Shown here piece by piece: positions 25,501 through 33,287 of a DNA stretch of 64,000 nucleotides. The notes beneath the pieces were generated by a model that worked only from the letters and a program-made list of their open reading frames with translations, ran no database searches and had not been told where the DNA came from. This DNA is from Sepioteuthis lessoniana (lineage: Eukaryota; Mollusca; Cephalopoda; Myopsida; Loliginidae), in contig OY757921.1 in the NCBI GenBank assembly GCA_963585895.1, positions 81,057,743 through 81,121,742 on the forward strand, read 5' to 3'. Numbering within the stretch: position 1 is the stretch's first letter; every line of letters starts with the position of its first letter. Both the position numbers and the translations under genes were made by a program.

Positions 25501-27716
25501 GGTCAATGATTTTAAGCGGAGTTTAACATATTTGAATTCAGAGTTTTCCTTCTCCTAGACTAGTTGCCTCATCAAGGCTGAAGAACCTAGTCTGCCCTAC
25601 TATTTACCTGGAAGGAGAATATTTGGATTTTTCATACTTTTCCCAAGGGTATTAGTGCTATGTGAAATGCAATCAGTCTCGTCCAGGATTTGAACTCGTG
25701 TCGCCGTGTCCATGTCCTGTGACGATAACCATTACACCACGGGCACCTTCTTATTACCCCCCCACTTCCGCTATGGGTTAAATAGTGTCACTGCTGTTTT
25801 TCTACAAGGGTGGTTCTGGCATTAAGTAACCCATGAAGGTTGATATGCCATCAAACAAAAAAACCCCAAACCAACCAACCAATCATTAAATTGTAATAGT
25901 TACTTGAAATCATATCACGCTTGCAAAAAACTCCACTGACTTTGTGGCCCAGTTGGCTGAGGCTGTAGTATACACTGACTGCATCTCAGCAGAGGGGGTA
26001 AGATTCCTCCAATGAATGTCCTGTATATGATGGTGAGTCTCCAGTAATGTTGGAGCTTTGGCAAATGCAGAGTACCCCTTCATTGCCATCCCTCCCAAGT
26101 CCACTCTCACCCAGAGGAGTAGCAACTGATAGGGTCCTATTTATGGGTCAAATAAAACACTTTGATATTTGAACTCAGTGCTAAACTGAATTGTTTGAAT
26201 TAAAACTTTGAACATTTAACTGTGTGTAAGCAAATGAGTGATATTTTAATTGAATTGTTAGTGATACATAGCAATACTTGAAAACATTTAACTGTGTGCA
26301 AACAAATGATTAATAGTAAATAGAATTATTCATGTTAGATTGAAATAAGTGAAACCGTGTAACTCTGCAAAAAAAATGACCTCAGGCTTGTATTGTAGTA
26401 ATTGTATATGAAGGAAAGAGATTGATGTTACTAGGAGAGAAAGAGTTCAAAGAAATACAGAAAATGAAACAATATAAAGAACACAACTAGATTCTATACT
26501 TATTTACTTAGCTTAGCTTAACTATTCTCAATACGAATAATTTAGTTATATGATATCAAGTATTCCTATCTAATACAAGGCTTGGAGTATGCGGCACTTA
26601 GTGAGACTCAGACTCACTAACAATGGTCTGCTAGCCTAACTTGCTTACTGTTACACTACTTGAGTGTAATTGTTAATAGGTATTTGACAGAAAGTAAATT
26701 GTAAGATCAAAATGCTCTCAGATAAAAGATGAATAATGGGTTTCAAGTAAATTCTAGTTGATGCAAACCAAATGAATAAGCCTTGGTAAGTCAAACCTAT
26801 AGTATCTGTCCTTTCTGACTGAGTCTTCCAAAACAAAACAATCCATTTGAAAATACCAAGCCTTGAAAGTTTTGATCAATTATAATAAACAAGCTCAAAA
26901 CTGTGGTATATGCTGTAAACTCACTAATAACAATAATGATGATGATGATAATTATTATCATCCCCAGAAGGTAATCAAATATGATATCTGAAGAAAGCTA
27001 GAGGGTAAATGGCTGAAATGTGATTATAACAAGCAAGATGAAGATACCAGTTTTAAGAGTATAATGTAGAGTCACTTCAATATGTGTTATGTAGAAGAAT
27101 GTGATGATACTGACTAGTGGTTCAAACATAGATCTCCAGCGAACAAACACAAGTGTTGAAATGGATTCTGGAGTTCACATGACTAGATGTAGTGGATACC
27201 TAAATTGATCATACAGAGGTCTGACAAGAGAAGAGCAGAGAGATAAAAGCAGACATATGCAAAAATGATATGAAATGTAACATTGCAAGTTAGTATTGTT
27301 TAGCATTTCAGACTCAGTATTCAGCATCAAGCAAGAGTGAAGAGATTTTAAGTATCTGCTAAAATTACCCACCTCACAGATCATTATAAAAGTGGCTACG
27401 AAGAATTAGTTCTGAACATTATAAAAATGTGAATATCCTTGTGAGAATCAAAGACAGATTACTTTTTTTTAGTTTTTGATTAAAATTTTTGTTTTTTTTG
27501 TTTTAGGTATTTCATTGTGTGCACTTTGAGTGTCCTGCTGACTCCAACTCAAGCCCCATGGGAAATGGTTCCAGAATGGGTTCAACTCCATCACTGGCGA
27601 TGGAGCCAAGTGCCCATGGCTCCAATAGTGATGCTGGTGGTCCCACAGGATCTGCTCACAGCATGGAAAGGATTGGGCTCGGACACTTAGATGGTGCCGA
27701 TCCAAACGAAGACTGA
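3529..27716 (+). CDS. BTBD9: BTBD9 orthologue, ten 3' coding exons (5' exon outside window)
   Basis: The joined exons 3529-3664, 7049-7279, 7730-7994, 11511-11730, 12941-13060, 14246-14355, 16857-17046, 21209-21316, 22506-22584 and 27507-27716 stay in frame for 555 residues and end at TGA 27714-27716. In order they give the end of a BTB/POZ fold (residues 1-30), a BACK region (about 45-150) and two discoidin-like F5/8C domains (about 215-350 and 362-500). Each F5/8C domain has the DGDT, LLWD and GTHNT motifs expected of BTBD9. The family's full length is about 610 residues, so only the first 60 or so, with most of the BTB fold, are missing, before position 1. BTBD9 proteins are thought to act as substrate adaptors for Cullin-3 ubiquitin ligases and are linked in animals to iron and dopamine homeostasis and sleep; that role is family knowledge. 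All splice sites are GT-AG and no frameshift or internal stop is seen, so the gene looks functional. Confidence 0.95.
4105..4285 (+). mobile_element. LINE reverse-transcriptase C-terminal fragment
   Basis: Conceptual translation gives LINKKKRTCHLVDVAILVDH and later KIDKYWILSELRKL, the pattern of the conserved segment after the RT domain of many non-LTR elements (ID/DVA-P-D then KIEKYxxLxxEL). It is broken by stops and lies in the intron after the exon at 3529. Confidence 0.6.
4370..5560 (-). mobile_element. Degenerate LINE copy (endonuclease to RT linker)
   Basis: The stretch aligns by eye with the clearer LINE at 18745-20545, sharing for example 'agcattaca', 'ttctgagcaaattcttaaaatg', 'ctattaattcc', 'gactcgggtgaatcttagcc' versus its counterpart, and 'gtccaccatgct'-like 5' sequence. 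All frames are broken. It shows that at least two copies of this LINE family sit in BTBD9 introns. Confidence 0.6.
5912..6070 (+). mobile_element. LINE fragment, opposite strand to its neighbours
   Basis: Translation gives KKYDWSSV, NQYMLIVRNKFDILQKT and TLNDFF, matching the segment YDWSMLNN, LRNKFDALQKT encoded by the LINE at 19193-19543 on the other strand. It ends without a tail. Confidence 0.6.
6504..6890 (+). mobile_element. LINE C-terminal tail fragment
   Basis: Frames around 6590-6880 give EATPLKTAAILPLTSHL, RHAGHNWRSKDELLNNA and CRLEDLSRTNDDMDDEGEL. These match the tail of a mollusc-type non-LTR element, with an H-C-W-R-S-K-D-E-L core. A second fragment of the same segment lies at 48930-49100. 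Confidence 0.65.
7049..7279 (+). CDS. BTBD9: BTBD9 exon, start of BACK domain
   Basis: This exon is 77 codons, phase 0 at both ends. The acceptor is ttctatag and the donor gtctgt, the weakest donor in the gene. It encodes the AHQYGFEELE and LNIRNVC motifs that mark the BTB-BACK junction in BTBD9. The donor is followed at once by a 109-bp tandem duplication in the intron. Confidence 0.95.
7281..7510 (+). repeat. 109-bp tandem duplication beside a BTBD9 donor
   Basis: Two copies of a unit containing 'tttaattcaattttttcag' start at 7285 and 7394, and a third partial start is at 7503, giving an exact 109-bp period. The copies differ by a handful of bases. Each includes a ttttttcag string that resembles a 3' splice acceptor. 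Confidence 0.85.
7730..7994 (+). CDS. BTBD9: BTBD9 exon, BACK domain
   Basis: The acceptor is ctttcag and the donor gtaagt, a consensus site. It encodes the AVRLPLMSMQDLLNIVRPTG block and the DAILDAIKV helix of BACK, closely matching animal BTBD9. The last base starts a Val codon completed by the next exon. Confidence 0.96.
8139..9192 (+). mobile_element. Solo LTR (family L) with CTAT target duplication
   Basis: The element runs from TGTGACG to GTGACA (TG...CA ends) and is flanked by CTAT at 8135-8138 and 9193-9196. It contains a TATA box (TATATAAA, 8743-8750) after a GA run. An inverted second copy, 43873-44953, has the same ends and its own CTCT duplication. No internal coding region or second LTR adjoins it, so it is a solo LTR left by recombination. 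The 4-bp duplication fits Ty3/gypsy or similar elements; the internal part is not seen, so the family is inferred. Confidence 0.85.
9279..9577 (-). mobile_element. tRNA-derived SINE, family A, with target duplication
   Basis: On the - strand the head reads GTGTAATGGTTATCGTCG with a box B-like GAGTTCAAATCC region. It is bracketed by aagtaaacattt (9267-9278) and aagtaaaaattt (9578-9589). Family members are at 15750-16072, 25261-25460, 25461-25748 (all -) and 60123-60412, 63700-63896 (+). Confidence 0.85.
10441..10557. mobile_element. Short mariner-type MITE
   Basis: About 38-base inverted arms (cagaggatgattgaaaag / RC caggg-taactgaaaaaat) meet around an AT-rich loop, and TA lies on each side (10439-10440, 10558-10559). 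The whole unit can fold into one hairpin. Confidence 0.7.
10735..10950 (+). repeat. Dispersed repeat, copy 1 (second copy 17505-17690)
   Basis: The stretch sharing 'gtgactttctgaga', 'gagatacaaactttgtg' and 'aggccaactggt' appears again at 17505-17690 with the same order. The family and end points are not known. Confidence 0.6.
11262..11350 (+). mobile_element. tRNA-like SINE head
   Basis: The sequence TGGCTCAGTTGTAGAG is a box A-like stretch and GGTTCGATCTC a box B. It lacks a clean acceptor stem, so it is a SINE head rather than a tRNA gene. Confidence 0.55.
11511..11730 (+). CDS. BTBD9: BTBD9 exon, first F5/8C domain (start)
   Basis: The acceptor is tttttgcag and the donor gtacaa. It opens with PEENIA and holds LLDGDTQTYD, FTRHPID and IKMLLWDRD, the first half of the first discoidin-like domain. 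The last two bases are the start of a split Arg codon. Confidence 0.96.
12863..12890. repeat. (GA)n microsatellite
   Basis: About 14 GA units, 50 bases before the acceptor of the exon at 12941. Confidence 0.9.
12941..13060 (+). CDS. BTBD9: BTBD9 exon, first F5/8C domain (middle)
   Basis: The acceptor is gtatgcag and the donor gtaagt. It encodes YIIEVSMDDKDYQRVIDHS and LCRSWQ, the central strands of the first discoidin-like domain. Both ends split Arg codons. Confidence 0.96.
13388..13856 (+). mobile_element. Mariner remnant, left end missing
   Basis: The interior matches the reverse of 411-960, with 'gttgatcac'-like and 'atggttcaagaaatttt' segments, and the right end has 'gtaaaacttttga'. 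The left inverted repeat is not seen, so the copy is truncated. Confidence 0.55.
14246..14355 (+). CDS. BTBD9: BTBD9 exon, first F5/8C domain (end)
   Basis: The acceptor is cttgcag and the donor gtatgt. It encodes YIKIFGTHNTVNRVFHVV and the linker TFTLDRGLI as seen in the orthologues. Confidence 0.95.
14700..15115 (+). mobile_element. Possible LTR-like or promoter-bearing repeat
   Basis: It contains a 38-bp minisatellite (14814-14927), a TATA box (ctatataagg, around 14940), a C+G-richer leader, and AATAAA at 15055. That order (TATA, leader, AATAAA) resembles an LTR, but no clear ends or target duplication were found. Confidence 0.3.
14814..14927 (+). repeat. 38-bp minisatellite, three units
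   Basis: Units starting with gtgt(a/g)g at 14814, 14852 and 14890 share 'gctgtggccaat' and 'gcaagctttg' with a period of 38. Confidence 0.8.
15398..15655. mobile_element. MITE with 25-bp terminal inverted repeats
   Basis: The ends are inverted copies over about 25 bases (atgattatttgtgtat...), with two mismatches. The interior repeats related motifs such as 'tgtgtataatatgcac'. The target duplication was not clear. Confidence 0.6.
15750..16072 (-). mobile_element. tRNA-derived SINE, family A, degraded
   Basis: It matches the family A body ('gggcaggatgtgacacaagg', 'ctagactagttg', 'tttcccaagggcattag') with many substitutions and an internal insertion. Confidence 0.7.
16160..16630 (+). mobile_element. 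Family E composite element, best full-length copy
   Basis: From head to tail it has: 'gcccagttagttggggctg' and 'actgactgcatctctgcag', the module ending 'gtactatctatgggtcaaat', a spacer with 'actgtgtgcaaacaaatgac', a (TA)n at 16526-16568, and the tail 'gatttggcattaaataacc' and 'tgatatgccattaaac'. Copies elsewhere are listed in separate entries. The head could derive from a tRNA, but this is not certain. Confidence 0.7.
16526..16568. repeat. (TA)n microsatellite
   Basis: About 21 TA units within the family E copy. Confidence 0.9.
16857..17046 (+). CDS. BTBD9: BTBD9 exon, second F5/8C domain (start)
   Basis: The acceptor is ctttcag and the donor gtaaga. It opens with PSENVATI and contains VIEGVSRSRNALINGDT and NYDWDSGYTCHQLGSG, among the most conserved BTBD9 segments. 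Confidence 0.96.
18745..20545 (-). mobile_element. Degenerate LINE: endonuclease and start of RT linker
   Basis: On the - strand 19576-20103 encodes an AP-type endonuclease with IICIQEHKYTH, TIISCYSPTN and LVIGGDINAQFG, and 19193-19543 continues after a frame break with SSDHRIVMAKIRLNLRR, the conserved SDH step. Further on, KHPQKYGRPGNL (18750-18810) matches the linker before the RT palm. The palm itself is not seen, so the copy is truncated and cannot be active. It lies in the BTBD9 intron 17047-21208. The family is a RTE/jockey-like non-LTR element by style; I cannot name the clade. Confidence 0.8.
21209..21316 (+). CDS. BTBD9: BTBD9 exon, second F5/8C domain (middle)
   Basis: The acceptor is cttgtag and the donor gtgagt. 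It encodes ILLWDCDERSYSYYVEVS and the end of the strand before the cysteine, with split Arg codons at both ends. Confidence 0.96.
22506..22584 (+). CDS. BTBD9: BTBD9 exon, second F5/8C domain (late)
   Basis: The acceptor is tttgcag and the donor gtaaaa. The exon is 79 bases, too short to stand out as an ORF, and encodes SWQTITFERR and KIVGTHNTANE. Confidence 0.95.
23060..23600 (+). mobile_element. Family E copy with degenerate internal tandem units
   Basis: The head module ('actgtttcctctgcagaggg'-like, 'ccttcattaccattactttc') is followed by repeated units of the form 'ttgaaa-cat-taact...aaacaaatgac', about 55-65 bp each, highly diverged. Confidence 0.6.
23690..24490. other. Unidentified block in BTBD9 intron, probably transposon debris
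   Basis: The block is richer in G+C than its surroundings and has long open stretches on both strands (+ 24046-24510; - 23893-24129), with no domain I can name. It joins, near 24490, the 'cacctatgggttaaat' module of family E. A LINE C-terminal origin is possible but the fit is weak. Confidence 0.35.
24500..25130 (+). mobile_element. Family E tandem-unit region, interrupted by a SINE
   Basis: Units like 'cttgaaaccatagaattgt' and 'aaatagaaat-actt' recur on both sides of the family B SINE at 24727-24985. This places the SINE insertion after the tandem expansion. Confidence 0.55.
24727..24985 (-). mobile_element. tRNA-derived SINE, family B
   Basis: It matches 2109-2369 along its length, including 'gggtgacccaaaggctccc'. 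The duplicated flank 'agtatt-tata' with two mismatches is a probable target duplication. Confidence 0.8.
25150..25260 (+). mobile_element. tRNA-like SINE head fragment of another family
   Basis: The sequence 'ataatggctaatgtgatgg' with 'catgttcaaactccagc' resembles box A and box B. It runs directly into the family A copy at 25261. Confidence 0.45.
25261..25460 (-). mobile_element. Family A SINE with internal deletion, first of a tandem pair
   Basis: It has both ends of the family ('cccaacccctccgctcgggc' and 'cattactccacgggcacctc') but jumps from 'ctagactagttg' to 'ctatgtgaaatgc', losing about 100 bases. Confidence 0.75.
25461..25748 (-). mobile_element. Family A SINE, second of a tandem pair
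   Basis: It is nearly full length and abuts the preceding copy in the same orientation, so the two form a head-to-tail dimer. Confidence 0.8.
25800..26400 (+). mobile_element. Family E tail and a further copy
   Basis: 25810-25860 holds the 3' tail ('tggcattaagtaaccc', 'gatatgccatcaaac'). 25935-26165 holds a head module ('ggcccagttggctgaggctg' to 'cctatttatgggtcaaat'), and 26170-26400 the diverged internal units. Confidence 0.65.
26588..26662 (-). mobile_element. SINE family C fragment
   Basis: The reverse complement has 'tgtaacagtaagcaagttag' and 'gtgagtctgagtctcacta', the same head as 38412-38539. Confidence 0.65.
26663..27506. other. Intron end before the last BTBD9 exon
   Basis: AT-rich sequence with a short imperfect ATG/ATT trinucleotide run near 26930-26960. 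No gene or clear mobile element seen. Confidence 0.4.
27507..27716 (+). CDS. BTBD9: BTBD9 terminal coding exon
   Basis: The acceptor is gttttag after a T-rich tract. It encodes VFHCVHFECP, the last strand of the second F5/8C domain, then a Ser/Gly/Met-rich tail of about 60 residues without recognisable motifs, and stops at TGA 27714-27716. The human tail is also Ser-rich and poorly conserved. Confidence 0.93.
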   Translation, partial: VFHCVHFECPADSNSSPMGNGSRMGSTPSLAMEPSAHGSNSDAGGPTGSAHSMERIGLGHLDGADPNED

Positions 27717-28521
27717 AGGGTGCAACAACAACGGCAATTACTACGACCACCCTCACCATCTCCATCATCCCTGTCGCCGTCATCGCAAGCAGTGCTGCTC
27801 CCTCCTCCTCCACCATCTCCAGTGCTGCTCATGTCGCCGCCATCTCCATCATCTCTAGTGCTACTGACACCATCGCCATCCCCACCACCAGCTCCACCTC
27901 CATCATACTGCGGTTGTTGTGCCCCATCTTTGATCTTGGACATTTTCCTACGAGGGTGGTCGTACTTGTACATATAATAACTATTCATTCGCTGACCATA
28001 GCTGTCAACTCTGAAAGCCTTTCTTGTTTGTTTTGTGCTTGTGAGTTGTTTTTCTCTTTCTCTCTCTCTCTCTCTCTCTTTCTTTGCTGTCTGCTTTGCA
28101 AGTGAAGAAGAGACAAGTGAAAAGAAAGAAAATAAAAGAAAAATCAACAATATTTCTGATGAAGAATGCAAACAAAAAAAACTCCCCAAAACAATCCCCC
28201 AACTTTTATCAAATTGACATAGAATGGAATATTATGAAACTATCAAAGAAATGTATGGGTTCACTCTCTTACTTTGGAGTGGGATGTGTAAGATGTCTGT
28301 ATATAATGGTGGTAGCGATATGACTAGATGGATTGTTGGTTAGAGTATAATAAAAGAAATGCCTGTCATTTTTATGACAGGGTGAAATTTTATCATAAAT
28401 TACAAAATTTTTATCTTATTTTCTTTTTAACTAGTAATGTTTTGTAAAAAGAAAAATGAAAAGAAAATTTTTTAAAATATATTAAGCAAAGGTTATTTTT
28501 TTTTTTGTGAAGGGGAAATAA

Positions 28522-28527
28522 AATAAA
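28522..28527 (+). terminator. Poly(A) signal candidate (proximal)
   Basis: AATAAA, preceded by an overlapping AATAAA at 28517-28522, about 800 bases after the BTBD9 stop. Confidence 0.35.
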
Positions 28528-29511
28528 GAGTGAATAGTTCATATTATAAACTCCTCTTCATGCGGCCCTTCTTTCATGTCACCTCAAATATGCTGACTCG
28601 ATATCCATTGGTTTGTGTGTCTATCTCTTTCTTGGGTGCCTGGCTAACTGGTTTGCTTGCCTTTTAGCCTTGCATGTACTGTGCTTGTTTGTCCAGCCTG
28701 TTGTTCTTAATTGTCTGCTGATTGATCAGAATGAACAGGTAAATATGCACAAAGACAAATAAGTATGTAATTTAAAATATACTGGTTGTGATGGAGAAGA
28801 CAGTCATGGATGTAAGGGTTGTACTTTTTTTATTGATTTACAAAAAAAAAAAAAAATTTTATCTTCTCTGAAGATAGCTAATCAAATGGGTAATATTTGT
28901 CATATTTTGTGAATCTGTCACATAATGTCCAAGATGCAAAGATTTTTATAAGAAGTTTTCTTTTTTTTAAAGATCTAAAGAGTTTCACTTGTCTATTAAC
29001 ATTAAAAATATTTTCCTAGGTGGTATAATAATAATATTATCTTTATTTATTATATATCATCTATCTAGTCAAGTGTGCTATCCACTTTTTACTGCTTGTC
29101 TGTGTGTGTTAAGTGAAAAAAGCGTCTGGCTGTTGAAAACTTTTTGTTATTTTTTTAATGACAATGGTTCTGTATCTGTGAAAACAGTTGTCCTGTATCC
29201 TGTGATATTTTTTTTCCATTTCATCTGTTATTGAATGCATATCAAGAGTTGGTTGTCTGTCATTAAGACAAACAGCTATTTGTATTTTATTGGAACATTT
29301 GTCTTTAAAGAAAAAATGAGATGGTAAACTTGGGTGTATATTTTTCATATTTTTTTTAATGTGTCACAATACAGGATTGGCTGTTTGCTAAAAAAAAAAA
29401 AGGCAATTAATTTTATGAGAGAAGAAACCCCTTACCCTCCCCCCCAAAAAAAACAAAGAAACAATTCTTTGCCAAGAATACAGTAAAGAAATCACAACAT
29501 TGAAACCATGT

Positions 29512-29631
29512 AGCCCAGGTTAAAAGTGCAGTACAAAATTTTTCTCGTTTCCCAATGATACCTGCATCAGAAAAATAAGGTAAAAAGAAGTTTGGCTTTG
29601 GGTTAATCTAACTGTGCTTTTAACCTGGACT
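29512..29631. repeat. Hairpin-forming inverted repeat in the BTBD9 3' region
   Basis: The arms agcccaggttaaaagtgcag (29512 on) and its reverse complement (29611-29631) pair over about 21 bases with two mismatches around a loop of roughly 78 bases. Confidence 0.7.
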
Positions 29632-30369
29632 AGTATTAAATTTGCTGGATAAAAGCTACAACTGATGATTTTTTTTTATATAATCAAAACTTATTGTGTT
29701 AAATACACAAAAGACAGTCAATTTAGTTCCAATGCTTCTTGAGTTTTATCATATTCCCATCTAAAAATTCTCAGTATTAAAAAAATACAAAACCTTTTAA
29801 TTTTTATTTCTCAAAGAATTATTTGAAATAATGAACCATAATGCAGTGGCTATTTTTCTGTTGATGAGAAAAGATTAATTTTTAACAATTTTAATTAGTG
29901 AGAGAGATGAGCTGTCATGGCTACATTTTGTTTAGCCCTGTAAACCAGTCTTTCTAAAAATATCCTTCACTGACATATGTGTGGAATTTGTCTTGAATAA
30001 ACTGAGAAATATTAAATGATTGTACAATGGTATATCATATCTCAAAATAAGTATATTTTGTTTTTCTTTTTCCTATGGAAATTTTATATGTTTTGAGATG
30101 AGAGAAATTATCAAGTTTCTGTTCTCATTTTTTCTATTTCTACTAAATAGTACAGATGCATTGTCAAATTATATTTCTGCATTGGAAAACTGACAGTCAA
30201 TTCATTTCTTCACATCACATTGGAAGCTTTTGCTGGAAATTATGTAATATAAAGTGCAGGTAAATATCAAAATCATATGTGTTAGTTGTCAGGCTTTTTT
30301 ATGTGCAGGCTTACATTATTTATTTTTATGTATGGAGGCCTATTTATACACATTGTAGCCTTAAGTGTA

Positions 30370-30406
<37 letters not shown>

Positions 30407-31018
30407 CATGCATATACCTTGTAATATGACAGTTTATATGTGCATATATATAAATACTGTCTTTTGGTAGTTCCTAATACTCAACAGAGCTTGTCTTTAG
30501 CTGTTCAATAAAAAAGAAAATACACACAGTGTGTATTTAATATTTCTTTCCCTGTGAAGAGATCCTAGCAAAGTGCCGTATCTGTTTAGTGAATATGGCA
30601 GTTGCATTGTAGTCCTTGTGCAAAATCCACTCCAACTTTATTTATTTTGGAATTTCCCATCCTCTTTCCGAGTGTTTCACATGCTGATTCTCTATGCATG
30701 AATGTGTACATAAAAATATTTCAGAGTTATTATTAAACCTCTGCAATTATTTTTCTTCAGAAATGTAAGCTTGTTACACACAAAACTTAAAAAACAAAAC
30801 AAAAACAAAACAACTCCTATTTACTCCTTCCATACTTTTCTTTATACCCCAGCAATGATCTCAAGAATTTAGAATTTTATGTTGTAAGAAAATTGTTTAA
30901 ACCATTGACCAAAAATTCTTTGGAGAAAAAAAAGAAAAAAATCTTTTGAAGTTGAAAATTTCTTTTGCAAGTGAATTTTTCTTTTTTAATTGAGAAATAT
31001 CCTCAAAAGATGACTTTT

Positions 31019-31044
31019 TTATTTATTTATTTATTTATTTATTT
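31019..31044 (+). promoter_or_regulatory. AU-rich element candidate in BTBD9 3' UTR
   Basis: At least five overlapping ATTTA pentamers lie in a row, about 70 bases before an AATAAA signal. In a transcript this would be a class II type AU-rich element that can control mRNA stability. Whether it is transcribed is inferred. Confidence 0.45.
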
Positions 31045-31113
31045 TTTGTTAATATTTTTGTGGAAACAATTTTATTATAGAAGTAAATATAAATGTGGGT
31101 TTTGTGTTATAAC

Positions 31114-31119
31114 AATAAA
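31114..31119 (+). terminator. Poly(A) signal candidate (distal)
   Basis: AATAAA followed by a T/G-rich stretch (tatttgatttgtag), about 3.4 kb after the BTBD9 stop and just after the AU-rich run. Confidence 0.4.
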
Positions 31120-31246
31120 AGTATTTGATTTGTAGTTTAAACTAAAAACATATCTTCTGAGTTTTTGATATGTTATGAGATATATACATACAAACATACA
31201 CACACACACACACACAGAGTATTTTTTTAATATTATTTGAAATATA

Positions 31247-31446
31247 CAAGGTGTTTCTGGAGAATTTGAAAAAAAATTAGATACATTTTCTTTTCTTATG
31301 GAATGTCATTTCTATACCTGAAAAGGAAAAAAAAACAGAATTTTGAGTTGTTTCTACAAATGCTGTTGAAAATTGAGATCATTTGAATGAAATTTGATCA
31401 TGTTATTGGATTATGAAATGATATCAATTTTTTTTGAAGCACCCTG
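31247..31446. mobile_element. 200-bp MITE with TA target site
   Basis: The ends are caaggtgtttc and its inverted partner gaagcaccctg, each next to TA (31245-31246, 31447-31448). The inverted repeat is about 11 bases with two mismatches. Confidence 0.5.
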
Positions 31447-32929
31447 TAATATGTAATTTTTTTCTATCTTTTCCATTCATCTTGCAGAGGTAATTAAGTC
31501 TAAAGGATAATTAGTTCTGTTAGTGAATTAAGAACCAATAAAAGAATAGCTTTATTTGCTATATATTTATTAGGGATTTTTAAAATTTTAGATTTCTTCT
31601 AATATTCACTCTTAATTACATAAGATAGATTAAAAGTCTGTGGTGGTTTTTAAGAGGGGAAACAGATAGAGGGGGGAACTGTTATTGAAAAAAAAAAAAA
31701 ACTAATTATTTCTTTAAATGTAGGTTTATATAACATACAAATTTGGCTTATTGGTTTTATCTCCATTTGTAAGGGAGATAACTTCTTTTCAATGTACTTT
31801 TATTGAACAAGACTTGATATAAGTCACTTGGTTGATTGTAAATATTTTTTACTTGTGTATTGTAGAAAACAAAAAAATTTTTTTTTTCTTTTTACTTCTG
31901 TGCCAAGTTGTTCTTTCAATGTTTGTGTTTTATTTTTCTTCCAAATGTAAACCTCGGCTGATATTTTTTTTGGCCTTACACCACTGGTTCATAATCTTGT
32001 TATTATTACTGTTGAAATTAACATTATTGTAATGTAATGTCTTCAATTTATGAATATGTAAATTAATACACCACATTGGGAAGCTTTCATTTCTGTTATG
32101 ATTTATCTAAGAGAGACATGCACTCCTGTGTTGTATTTTTGGTTATCCAGCCGTTGTGGATAAAAAAAAAACATATATTGCTTAAAAATGGGTTGATAAT
32201 TCAAATTCAGGTAGTCACAGGAGAAAAAAAAAGCCCCCCAAAACAAATCTTAAACCAAAAGTGTTTACTTGATAAATCTCTTATGTAACTTGAATTAAAA
32301 GCCTATTTCTCTACAAAATTTAACCCTAACCGGCCACCATTGATTAAGTGTGATTTTTTTTTTTTCTCTCATGACTTTATTACTGGTAATGGATAACTCC
32401 TTGTAAAACCAAATTTTGGTTGTTGGTTCATATTCCATCAGTAACTTTTTAAAGTTTTTTTTATATACATTTGATAGATCCTAAATGAAAATAAAAATTA
32501 TAGATAATTTGATGGGCAAGTTCAGTTTGCTTCCCCCCTCCTCCCTTTCATTATAAGATTGAATTTTTTTTCCTGTTTAAAAGGTCGGGTGGGTGAAAGG
32601 AAAGACAGCAGATCTTGTTTAAAACTATTTTTTGAAATATGCTTTAAAAAATCTTGCCCAACCTTGTTTACAATTTAATTCAATTTTGATGGTTAAAAAT
32701 GCCAAAAATAAATCTTCATTTAAAAGAGAAAAAAATCCTATTAATTTTTACTATTTTTCAAATATCATCTAGAAAAATTTTTTTCTCTTTTTGAGGAATC
32801 CTTAAACTGTAGATAAGCACTACCCCTCCCTTTCTGTCTCTGGCAATGGCAGCACTAAACCATTCCTCCTAATATTGAATTGCTGACATGTCCTGATATT
32901 ACAGTGTGTGTGTGTAAACTGCATTTTAA

Positions 32930-33287
32930 CCCTTTTGGTGCAATGTATTTGGTAACAAAGGCAATTGGCTGGAATGCACTTTTGACCATGAAATAAAACC
33001 TTATAAATAAAAAAAAAAAATCTATTGGAGTTTCACAATTACAATATCACACATGTATATTTATAAGAGAATTTTTTTCATTGAATGAAACTTCTAAAAA
33101 TGACTGTTTTACTTAAGTTGTAGAAATAAAGTATTTTTTTTTTTCTTTTTAAATTTTAGGGCAAGGGTATATTGAACAGGGGGCACTTTCAGTAGAGGAG
33201 GGATATATTGTACAAGATCCAAAATTTTTAAGTAACATAGACTAAAGACTATTTGGATAACTCAAGTTGCTCTTTGCACCAAAAGGG
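32930..33287. mobile_element. piggyBac-type MITE with TTAA target site
   Basis: CCCTTTTGGTGCA at 32930 is perfectly inverted at 33275-33287, and each end is flanked by TTAA (32926-32929, 33288-33291). The CCC...GGG ends and TTAA duplication are the piggyBac hallmark. A lone TTAACCCTTTTGGTGC lies at 39618-39633, a probable relic of another copy. Confidence 0.75.

Larger units (their letters stand above)
27717..31140 (+). other. BTBD9: Probable BTBD9 3' UTR
   Basis: This stretch follows the stop, contains no recognisable SINE or LINE, and carries AATAAA at 28522-28527 and 31114-31119. It begins with a CCA/TCA/TCG-rich low-complexity block (27720-27900) and a CT-rich run near 28050-28085. The extent is inferred from repeat scarcity and signals only. 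The transcript could end earlier, or run further. Confidence 0.5.

Noticed and set aside
27656-28189. 177-residue - strand open frame over the BTBD9 end
   Set aside because: It is antisense to a CCA/TCA and CT-repeat region, giving Asp/Gly/Glu/Arg runs without a domain.
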